From the NCBI GenBank assembly GCA_039819485.1, contig JBCBRY010000025.1:22045-86044 (forward strand): a DNA stretch of 64,000 bases, in the 5' to 3' direction. Below, one piece after another: positions 26,073 to 34,800 of this stretch (position 1 is its first letter; every line of letters begins with the position of its first letter). The notes under the pieces were generated by a model. It worked only from the letters and a program-made list of their open reading frames with translations, was not told where the DNA came from and made no database searches. The translations under genes were made by a program, and so were the position numbers. This DNA comes from UBA6168 sp039819485 (GTDB taxonomy: Bacteria > Bacteroidota > Bacteroidia > Chitinophagales > Saprospiraceae).

Positions 26073-26948
26073 TTAAAGCTCTGTCAAACGGCCATACGTC
26101 TCCGGCCGGCGATCACGGAAAAACTGCCAGGTGCTCCGCACATCATCAATCATATCGAGGTCAAATTCGGCAATTAATAGTTCGTCGTTTTCTTCGGAGG
26201 CCTGTGCAAAAATTTGTCCACGTGGGTCAACGAAATACGAGCTGCCGTAAAACCGGCCGATGCTCCAGGGTTTTTCCACCCCGACCCGGTTGATGCACCC
26301 CATAAAATAACCGTTGGCCGCAGCATGTGCCGGCTGTTCCAGTTTCCACAAATATTGTGAAAGCCCGGCAACGGTTGCAGAAGGATTATAAACGATTTCT
26401 GCCCCGTTCAATCCCAATATACGAGCGCCGTCCGGGAAGTGCCGGTCATAACAAATATAAACGCCGATTTTTGCGTAGCGGGTTTCGAAAACGGGGTAGC
26501 CTAGGTTGCCTGGTTTGAAAAAGAATTTTTCCCAAAAACCGGACGTATGCGGGATGTGGTTTTTTCGGTATTTTCCCAAATAGGTGCCGTCCGCATCAAT
26601 CACGGCAGCCGTGTTGTATAAAACGCCGGCCTGTTCTTTTTCAAAAATCGGGACGATCATCACCATCTGGTATTTCTTCGCATACGCCGCCATGCGCTCG
26701 GTCGTCGGGCCGGGAACGGATTCGGCTGAGGCGTACCATTTGGCATCCTGTCCGGGGCAGAAGTAAGGCGTATTGAATATTTCCTGCAGGCACAAAACCT
26801 GCACCCCTTTTTTCCCTGCTTCTTCAATGTACGGAATGTGTTTTTCTACCATGGCCTCCATGATTTCCTCGATGGTGCCTTCTCCTTCCGTCATCGGGAG
26901 GCTCATTTGAATCAGGCCGGATTTTACTTTTCTGGGCATATTTGACAA
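26073..26948 (-). CDS. Beta-ureidopropionase (nitrilase superfamily)
   Basis: Likely hydrolyses N-carbamoyl-beta-alanine (and the methylated analogue) to beta-alanine, CO2 and ammonia, the last step of reductive pyrimidine degradation. The 291-residue product has the nitrilase triad Glu56 (CLQEIF), Lys129 (YRKNHIPH) and Cys166 (YICYDRHFPDGARI). PYFCPGQD and TSGFWEKFFFKPG are typical of the beta-ureidopropionase/carbamoylputrescinase branch. Carbamoylputrescine amidase would be the alternative from sequence alone, but position between hydA and preT favours the pyrimidine pathway. Confidence 0.9.
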   Translation of the reverse strand: MSNMPRKVKSGLIQMSLPMTEGEGTIEEIMEAMVEKHIPYIEEAGKKGVQVLCLQEIFNTPYFCPGQDAKWYASAESVPGPTTERMAAYAKKYQMVMIVPIFEKEQAGVLYNTAAVIDADGTYLGKYRKNHIPHTSGFWEKFFFKPGNLGYPVFETRYAKIGVYICYDRHFPDGARILGLNGAEIVYNPSATVAGLSQYLWKLEQPAHAAANGYFMGCINRVGVEKPWSIGRFYGSSYFVDPRGQIFAQASEENDELLIAEFDLDMIDDVRSTWQFFRDRRPETYGRLTEL

Positions 26949-26958
26949 TCATTTTTTT

Positions 26959-27023
26959 AAACACATAGACCCCATAAGTTCACCTAAGTATTAAATACAT
27001 AAGCTTATGTGGATTATGTGTTT
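26959..27023. repeat. Word-type inverted repeat, acacata family, copy 1
   Basis: The left arm aaacacatagaccccataag and the right arm cttatgtggattatgtgttt pair with a few mismatches around a 25-base centre. It fills the gap between hydA and the ureidopropionase gene. Similar acacatagg words form the hairpin at 50079-50149. Confidence 0.75.
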
Positions 27024-27025
27024 AA

Positions 27026-28408
27026 TTAAATTATTTTTGAAATTTTATCACGTTTCACAAACGCACCATATCCCTTTTTAATTTTGACCTTTCCTTTATC
27101 AATTGCCACTTTTCCGCGTAAAATAACCTGCCGGCATTTGCCTTTTAATTTCCATCCCTCGTAGCCCGAATAGTCCACGTTCATGTGGTGGGTTTCTGTA
27201 GAAATAACATGCTCTTGATTCGGATCAAAAATAACAAGATCGGCATCTGAGCCTGGGGCAATGCAACCTTTTTTCGGGTACATGCCGAAAATTTTAGCGG
27301 GGTTGGTGGAAGTGACTTCTACATATTTATTGGGACTGATCTTCCCTGTGTTGACGCCTTCCGTCCAGAGGAGTTCCATGCGGTTTTCGATGGCGGGGTG
27401 GCCGTTGGGTATTTTAGAAAAGTCGTCTTTGCCCATCATTTTTTGTTCCCACTTGAACGGACAATGGTCGGTAGCAACGATCTGCAACAAACCCTGGTTG
27501 AGGCCCGCCCACAAAGCATCCTGGTCTTTCTTTTGGCGGAGCGGCGGACTCATCACCCACTTGGCGCCTTCCGGATTCTGTTCATATAAAGAGGCATCCA
27601 AAATGAGGTATTGGATACAAGTTTCACCAAATACTTTTTGGTTGCGGAAAGTCGCCTCCCTTACGGCGTTCACGGCACCCTCACAGGTCATATGGACGAT
27701 GTAAGCAGGCACCCCGGTATAATTGGCAAGGTCGGTAAAACGGGCAGATGCCTCAGCCTCTGTGACTTCAGGTTGGGAAAGATAATGATAGAGCGGCGAG
27801 AGCTTTCCTTCCGCCCGGTGCCTGGCAATGAGCTTATCGATCATATCGCCGTTGGTCGCGTGGACGGTCACCATACCGCCCCTTTTTTTCACCTCTTGCA
27901 TCAGGTCGACCATTTGGCCGTCGTCGATCATGAGGGCGCCTTTGTAGGCCATGAAAGTTTTGAAAGAAGTAATGCCTTCCTCCTCAACCATTTTTACAAT
28001 TTCCTTCTTGGTTTTTTCATTAAAATCCGTAACGGCCATGTGGAAAGAATAATCGCCGTAACAATTGCCATTGGAACGCCGCTGCCAGGCACGGAGGGCA
28101 TGCTTGAGCGATTTGCCCTGCGTTTGCAAAATGAAATCGATGACCATTGTGGTACCGCCGTGCAAGGCCGCCAAGGTGCCCGAAGCATAGTCATCGCTGG
28201 AGAAAGTTCCCATGAACGGCATGGCCAGATGGACGTGCGGATCAATGCCACCGGGAAAGACAACCATATCGGTGGCATCGATGGTGCGCCGAGCTTTAAC
28301 ATCGAGGGACTTGCCGATGGAGCGGATGGTTTCGCCTTTTATGTAAATGTCACCGATGAAGTCGTCAGAGGCGGTGATGATGCGGCCGTTTTTGATGAGG
28401 ATGGACAT
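27026..28408 (-). CDS. hydA: Dihydropyrimidinase (D-hydantoinase family)
   Basis: Opens the dihydrouracil or dihydrothymine ring to the N-carbamoyl-beta-amino acid. The 460-residue product, full length for the family, has the metal ligands of the amidohydrolase barrel: HVH (His58, His60) in GGIDPHVHLAMPF, the lysine expected to be carbamylated (Lys156 in TFMAYKG), a later His in VTVHATNGD, a His in YIVHMTCEGA and the Asp in VATDHCPF. It is the first gene of a same-strand cluster that continues with beta-ureidopropionase, preT and preA, giving a complete uracil-to-beta-alanine route. Confidence 0.94.
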   Translation of the reverse strand: MSILIKNGRIITASDDFIGDIYIKGETIRSIGKSLDVKARRTIDATDMVVFPGGIDPHVHLAMPFMGTFSSDDYASGTLAALHGGTTMVIDFILQTQGKSLKHALRAWQRRSNGNCYGDYSFHMAVTDFNEKTKKEIVKMVEEEGITSFKTFMAYKGALMIDDGQMVDLMQEVKKRGGMVTVHATNGDMIDKLIARHRAEGKLSPLYHYLSQPEVTEAEASARFTDLANYTGVPAYIVHMTCEGAVNAVREATFRNQKVFGETCIQYLILDASLYEQNPEGAKWVMSPPLRQKKDQDALWAGLNQGLLQIVATDHCPFKWEQKMMGKDDFSKIPNGHPAIENRMELLWTEGVNTGKISPNKYVEVTSTNPAKIFGMYPKKGCIAPGSDADLVIFDPNQEHVISTETHHMNVDYSGYEGWKLKGKCRQVILRGKVAIDKGKVKIKKGYGAFVKRDKISKII

Positions 28409-28615
28409 ATCTGATTAAATTTTATTCGGTTTTTGCTCTTCAAGTTTCAAAGAGCCCTAAATTGGGAAAAAAATTCCTTATTCAAAAACTCATAAGCTTT
28501 CGATTAAAAAACTTGGCTTTGTGGTAACTTTCAAAACCGGATTTTAAAATTGATAAAGTCAAACGTGCCGACAACAGCAAACTTTCCTGTCCGTTTGGTA
28601 TTCATGTTCTCTTTT

Positions 28616-30088
28616 ATGAAAAAATTCTACTGCTGCTTTTGCTTTTTGCTCTTTTTAATGCCTGTATGGTCACAGGAATACAAAATCATTCCGAATGATT
28701 ATGAATCCACTCATTGGTTCGGATACTCGGTTGCCATCGATGGGGAGTATGCCATTGTAGGAACCCGGAAAGACCATACCTATGGGTATGGGACGGGAGC
28801 TGCATATATTTTTAAACAAGAAGATTCAGGCTGGATACAACAAGTCAAGCTATTTGCTGATGATGAGTTCACGTTCGATGGGGATGGATACGGATACGAA
28901 GTAGCCATGAGCGGCAATATTGCACTTGTAGGAGACTACGTACACGATGTTCCAGAAAATAATAGCGGAGCTGTACATGTTTATTTTTTAGAGGATAATG
29001 AGTGGCAGTTTATGTCCAAAATAATCCCAGCAGACAATGAGGCCATTGACTTTTTTGGCGCACATATTTCTTTGCATAATGATTTGGCCCTGATCAGTTC
29101 CAGAGGAGATGATGACGTAGGTGAAAACTTTGGATCAGCCTATGTTTATCAATTAGTCGATTCCGAATGGCAACAACAAGCCAAGTTTACGCCCAACCCC
29201 AACACCTCCAAAGATTATTCCTATGGAGAAGCACTCGCTATCAATGATGAATTTGCGGTAGTTGGCAGCTATAAAGATACCACAGACGGCTATGAGTACA
29301 GCGGGACGGTCTACGTGTATAAAAAAGCAGGTAGTGAATGGATTTTCGATACCCAACTTTCACCGGAGACACCTTTTGAAAGAGCCATTTTCGGACGGAC
29401 AGTGGCAATTGAAGATAATCGAATTCTGGTTGGTGCCCCCGGAGCAGAAGTCGACGGGGTGGCTACAGGCGCAGCTTATATGTTTGAAAACATGGACGGC
29501 AAATGGGTACAAACGGCCGTGCTGACGGTACCAACTGCCAAAGAATCTGACAACATCGGATTTCACGTTTCTTTCTCCGGACAACATGCTTTTATCAGCA
29601 GCACGGAGCAGGAAGGCCTTGCAGAAAGTGGTTTAGTCCATTGGTTCAGGGAAATTAACGGCAGGTGGATTTTTCAACAAACCATCAAAGCCTCTGACAA
29701 TAAACCTTTCAGCCGTTATACTTTTCGAGGCATTGATTTTTCAGGTAATCACCTGATCGTCTCCGCATACTCCGATCATGTCATTGACTTTGACGATGCC
29801 GGCTCGGCATATATTTACGACGTATGCGAATTTCTGTCTGAAGGAATTGACAGCCTAAATTATGAAATAACATTTTATCCAAACCCCACTCGCGGATCAA
29901 TAAAAATCAACCTACCTGAAGCTTGCACTCAAGCCAACGCGATGGTGTATGACGTCAGAGGGTCTTTGGTCGGTAAATACGTAATAATTGGAGACCACCT
30001 CGACCTATCGAATCTGCCTTCAGCCTTGTACATGGTACAAATCCAGGCTCCTCAAAATGAATATTTACTAAAGGTGCTCAAAAAATAA
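28616..30088 (+). CDS. FG-GAP-like repeat protein exported by T9SS
   Basis: A secreted 490-residue protein. Signal peptide (KKFYCCFCFLLFLMPVWSQ), then about seven repeats of roughly 50-60 residues resembling integrin-alpha FG-GAP propeller blades (GYSVAIDGEYAIVGTRKD, GYEVAMSGNIALVGDYV, GRTVAIEDNRILVGAPG, FHVSFSGQHAFISS), and a T9SS sorting domain (ITFYPNPTRGSIKINLPE, LPSALYMVQI, ending LKVLKK). The ATG at 28616 places the signal peptide at the N terminus; the frame is open from 28550. Likely a surface or extracellular beta-propeller; no ligand can be inferred. Confidence 0.85.
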   Translation: MKKFYCCFCFLLFLMPVWSQEYKIIPNDYESTHWFGYSVAIDGEYAIVGTRKDHTYGYGTGAAYIFKQEDSGWIQQVKLFADDEFTFDGDGYGYEVAMSGNIALVGDYVHDVPENNSGAVHVYFLEDNEWQFMSKIIPADNEAIDFFGAHISLHNDLALISSRGDDDVGENFGSAYVYQLVDSEWQQQAKFTPNPNTSKDYSYGEALAINDEFAVVGSYKDTTDGYEYSGTVYVYKKAGSEWIFDTQLSPETPFERAIFGRTVAIEDNRILVGAPGAEVDGVATGAAYMFENMDGKWVQTAVLTVPTAKESDNIGFHVSFSGQHAFISSTEQEGLAESGLVHWFREINGRWIFQQTIKASDNKPFSRYTFRGIDFSGNHLIVSAYSDHVIDFDDAGSAYIYDVCEFLSEGIDSLNYEITFYPNPTRGSIKINLPEACTQANAMVYDVRGSLVGKYVIIGDHLDLSNLPSALYMVQIQAPQNEYLLKVLKK

Positions 30089-30139
30089 ATCCAGATTCGG
30101 TTCTATAGCTTATCTTGTTCAGCGAAAAATCAAACTATT

Positions 30140-31729
30140 ATGAAAAGTCCAATTGTGCTTTTGAGCATCGGGTTTCTTGCCATTTGCCTCGCCATGACCA
30201 ACTGCACTCCGCAATACGAAATCATCATTCAAAACGGCTTAGTTTACGATGGCAGCGGAGCTGCGCCTTTTGAAGCCGATATTGCCGTTGCAGATGGAAA
30301 AATAGTGGAGATAGCAGAGAAAATCAACAACATTGCGGAGCGAAAAATAGATGCAGAGGGACTCGTCGTTGCTCCGGGGTTTATCGATGTGCATGCTCAC
30401 CTGGGGCCACTGCCCATGATGCCGGACGCCCAAAGTCACGTACGGCAAGGAGTGACGACTGCCGTTGGAGGCCCCGACGGAGGCAGTCCGCTTTCAATTG
30501 GAAACTATCTGGACAGCTTGGAGGCAATTGGGATCGGAATGAACGTAGCCTACCTGATCGGGCACAATGCTGTGCGCACGGAGGTTTTAGGGCTGGACAA
30601 CAGAGCCCCTACGCCTGAAGAAATGGAGTCGATGAAAGGCCATGTTGAAAAGGCCATGCTGGAAGGTGCATTCGGTATTTCTACCGGTTTAAAATATTTA
30701 CCGGGCGCATTTGCCAAAACGGAAGAAGTGGTAGAACTATCAAAGGTTGTCGCTAAATATGGTGGTGTTTATACCACCCACATGCGGGAAGAGGGCCTGG
30801 GCCTGTTGGACGCTGTCGAAGAAACCATCGGCATTGCCGAAGGCGCCAATATACCGGTGGTGATTACCCACCACAAAGCAATTGGACAGCCAGTGTGGGG
30901 GCAAAGCAAGAACTCACTTGCCATGGTGGACAGCGCCCGCGCCCGTGGTTTGAACGTGATGATTGACCAGTACCCCTACACCGCCAGCAGCACCAGCCTG
31001 AGTGTGCTCATCCCTCCCTGGGCGATGGAAGGTGGCCAATTTGTGGCATTTGACAAAAGATGTGAAGACCCCGTGCTGCGTGACAGCATCAAACGAGGGA
31101 TTGTTTTCAATATTTTAAATGACCGGGGAGGAGGGGACCTGCGGCGCATCCAGTTTTCTTCTTTCGATTGGAAACCCGAACTGAACGGCAAAACCCTGTA
31201 CGACTGGGCACTGGCCGAAAACCTCGAACCCAATGCTGAAAATGGAGCCGAACTGGTTATCCAGGCTCAACTTCGCCGGGGGGCCAAGTGCATCTTCCAC
31301 GCCATCAACGAAGAAGATGTCAAACGCATCATGGCGCATCCCCAGACGATGATTGCCTCGGACGGCCGGCTGAACGAGCTGAACCAGGGCCACCCCCACC
31401 CACGTGCTTACGGCACCTTTCCACGGGTGCTGGGATATTATGCAAGGGAGGAAAAAGTAATCCACCTTGAAACCGCTATTTATAAAATGAGCGGCCTGCC
31501 AGCCAAGAATTTCAACATTAAAAAAAGAGGTGTTTTACAGAAAGGAAACTATGCAGATATCACCATTTTTGACGCAGCAACGATCATCGACAAAGCAACT
31601 TTTGAAGCACCGCACCAATACCCGGAAGGAATCCATTTTGTTATTGTGAACGGCAAAATCACCTTAGAAGGAATACAGTACTATGATGTGAGAGCAGGCA
31701 GGACGCTGAGGAAGGAAATGAATTTATAA
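30140..31729 (+). CDS. D-aminoacylase-family amidohydrolase, putative lipoprotein
   Basis: An amidohydrolase of the N-acyl-D-amino-acid deacylase family with a lipoprotein signal (ICLAMTNC, Cys22), thus probably periplasmic. Metal-site landmarks in the 529-residue protein: FIDVHAHLGP, GISTGLKYLPGAFA, YTTHMREEG, VVITHHKAIGQ and ASDGRLNE. The C-terminal strand region (GNYADITIFD, YPEGIHFVIVNGK) is typical. It would release free D-amino acids or related acyl compounds. It follows the FG-GAP gene by 51 bases in the same direction, but no functional link is evident. Confidence 0.85.
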   Translation: MKSPIVLLSIGFLAICLAMTNCTPQYEIIIQNGLVYDGSGAAPFEADIAVADGKIVEIAEKINNIAERKIDAEGLVVAPGFIDVHAHLGPLPMMPDAQSHVRQGVTTAVGGPDGGSPLSIGNYLDSLEAIGIGMNVAYLIGHNAVRTEVLGLDNRAPTPEEMESMKGHVEKAMLEGAFGISTGLKYLPGAFAKTEEVVELSKVVAKYGGVYTTHMREEGLGLLDAVEETIGIAEGANIPVVITHHKAIGQPVWGQSKNSLAMVDSARARGLNVMIDQYPYTASSTSLSVLIPPWAMEGGQFVAFDKRCEDPVLRDSIKRGIVFNILNDRGGGDLRRIQFSSFDWKPELNGKTLYDWALAENLEPNAENGAELVIQAQLRRGAKCIFHAINEEDVKRIMAHPQTMIASDGRLNELNQGHPHPRAYGTFPRVLGYYAREEKVIHLETAIYKMSGLPAKNFNIKKRGVLQKGNYADITIFDAATIIDKATFEAPHQYPEGIHFVIVNGKITLEGIQYYDVRAGRTLRKEMNL

Positions 31730-31853
31730 TTCAAACTGTATTTGTCACGACTCTTTTGGCCAAAAAATGAAATAATTTTTTACCTTCATGCCGCTTCTTT
31801 AAAACGAGTATTGTGTGAAATCAAAACTTGCTACTCAACCCACCCTTAAAATA

Positions 31854-31861
31854 TAAGTTTG
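31854..31861 (+). promoter_or_regulatory. Possible -7 element of the giant SprB-repeat gene
   Basis: TAAGTTTG matches TAnnTTTG 28 bases before the ATG. A CTTG at 31827-31830 could serve as the upstream element, but the spacing of 23 bases is long. Weak support only. Confidence 0.35.
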
Positions 31862-31889
31862 TCATTCCTTAACACACCCATATATAATT

Positions 31890-34800
31890 ATGAAAAGATT
31901 TTTACTGACTATCATCATCTCTTTCTTCGGATGCATGGCTTTCTTATGCGCCCAACTACCCAGCGGTTCTACGGCTCCGGACTTCACGGAGACTGATATC
32001 AATGGGATAACGCACAACCTGTACTCTATCCTTGATGGCGAGCAAGTCGTTTTTCTCGATTTCTCTGCTACTTGGTGCGGGCCTTGCTGGAGCTACCACA
32101 ACACGAATGCTTTTAAAGATGTGGTAAGCAATCATGGCCAACATGTTCAGGCCTTCATGATCGAAGGTGACGCCAACACCAACGTTGCCTGTCTTTACGG
32201 GCCTTCCGGTTGCAACAATTCTACCTATGGTAACTGGGTAGCTGGCACCAATTACCCTATTATCGACGCATCAAACCTCCCCGGGCCTTATGCCGTTAAT
32301 TACTACCCAACGATCTATGGCGTATGTCCTGATAAAAAGATTTACGAAGTTGGACAAGTAGGCGCTAACGCACTCTGGGCATTTGCCCAAGGCTGTTCCG
32401 CCCCTTCAATGGAAGTACTGATGCAGACCAATGTCGACTGTTATGGTGGCAGTAATGGAGCCATCTCTTTGCAGATAGAAGGTGGTATTTCTCCAATCAC
32501 CTACGAGTGGAGCAATGGTGAAACAACTGAAAATATTTCCAACCTAGCGGCTGGTTTCTACACCGTAACAGCAACTGGCTCGTTGGGAGGAACCAATATA
32601 CTGGGGCCTATCCAAATAATGGAACCCTCTGCTCCAGTGGAAAGTAGCCCCGCTGCTGTATTGGCAGCAGGCTGTGGATTTGGTGGAAGCATTGAACTCA
32701 GCACCAGTGGCGGTACGCCTGGGTATGATTGGAATTGGAACACTGGCCAACAAGGACCAGCCGTTTTCAACTTGCCTCCAGGGTCTTATTCTGTCACCAC
32801 CACCGACTTGAACGGATGTGAACATATACTTTCCGATATAATTATCGACCCGCCCAGCACCCCTACTGCAGCAGCCAGCGCACCATCCAACCTGGATTGT
32901 GAAACTTTTTCCATATTCCTCGACGGAACTGGTTCTACGATTGGTCCCGACATTGAATACCAATGGTTAACAAGTGATGGGAATATCGTTTCCGGTGCTA
33001 ACACACTCAACAATTGTTTGATTGACGCTGCAGGTACTTACGAACTATTTGTGACCAACGTCGTTTCCTCTTGCCTGGAAACGGCAGCCGTTACGGTTAT
33101 TGCTGATGTAGAAGCCCCTGAAGTTGAGGCCAGTGCCCCCAACGAACTGGACTGTACGACAGCAAGCGTAATTTTAAGCGGCATTGGTTCGGCAGTAGGT
33201 TCAGATATTGAGTACTTATGGACAACGAACGACGGGAATATTGTTTCGGGCGCTACTACTCTGACCCCAACGGTCGATGAAGAAGGTACATATACGTTGA
33301 CCGTAACCAATAACGCCAACGGCTGTGCTTCTGATGAATCCACTACACTCGAAGCTAATACCACTCCACCCAATGCTTCTGCAACTGGTGGTGAGCTAAA
33401 CTGTGTAGCCAGTTCAGTGGAAATCCAAGCCAACTCTACCACGCCCGGCGCGACGTACTCCTGGGAAGGCCCCAACGGTTTTAATTCAACCGAACAAAAC
33501 CCAGAAGTGGAAGTCGCCGGTACTTATACACTGACCGTAACCGATCCCGATAATGGCTGTACAGAAACAGTAACTGCTACTGTTTCATCCAATACGACCC
33601 CACCAAACGCAGAAGCGGACGGTGGTACGATCACCTGTGCCAATGCTAATATCTCATTAAGCGGAAATTCAACTACATCTGGTGTTACCTACAACTGGTC
33701 GGGACCTAACGGCTTCAGTTCCAACGAACAAAACCCTTCTGTCAGCGAGACAGGCACGTACACTTTGACGGTCACCGGACCCAACGGCTGTATCGAAACC
33801 GATATTGCAAATGTCAACCAAGACATCACTGGACCTACCGCCGACGCTGGTGACAATGCCGCTTTGAACTGTAACGCTTCCTCCGTCATATTGAACGGAT
33901 CTGGCTCCTCCAGCGGTAGCCAGTACAGCTATGCATGGTCAACGACCAATGGTAATATTGTTTCTGGTGCCAACACGCTGACTCCAACGGTGGACGAGGC
34001 TGGTGATTATACCTTGTTGGTAACCAATAACGACAATGGTTGTGAAAGTACTGACGCAGCAGTTGTTTCCAATACACCAGGAGTTGAAGCCAGTATTTCT
34101 GCTCAGACCAATGTTGATTGTGCCGGTGGTTCCAATGGATCTGCAACGGCCTTAGGTTCCGGTGGGAATGGGACACTTACCTACGAATGGTCAAATGGCG
34201 CTTCCAGCCAAACCGTCAACGGTTTGGGAGCAGGCACTTACACTGTCGTCGTTACGGATGAAGACGACTGTACCGCCACTGAAAGTGTCACTATCACAGA
34301 ACCAGCCGACTTAGTTGTGTCAGCCAGCGCAACAGCCCAAACGGCTCCTAATGTCAATGATGGAACGGCCAGCGCCACCCCTTCAGGTGGAACTGGAAAC
34401 TACAGCTATGAGTGGAGCAATGGGGAAACAACTGCAATGATCACTGGCCTTGCCCCCGGTAACTATACGGTTATCGTTACGGATGCCAATGGATGTACCG
34501 AATCTCAAACTGTCACGGTCAACGCTTTCGGTTGTGCAGTCACGGCCACTATTACTGGTGAAGATGTCAGCTGTTTAGGAGAAGAAGACGGTACTGCATC
34601 CATTACACTGAACAACGCTGCACCACCAAATATCTATGAATGGTCAAACGGCGAAACCACACAATCTATTTCTGGACTTGCTCCCGGCAATTATTCCGTC
34701 ACGGCTACCGATGAAAATGGGTGCGAGATTGTTTCATCTGTTGAAATCGGAGAACCACTTGAACTGAATACCAACGCCACTTCAACTGGTGTCACCTCCG

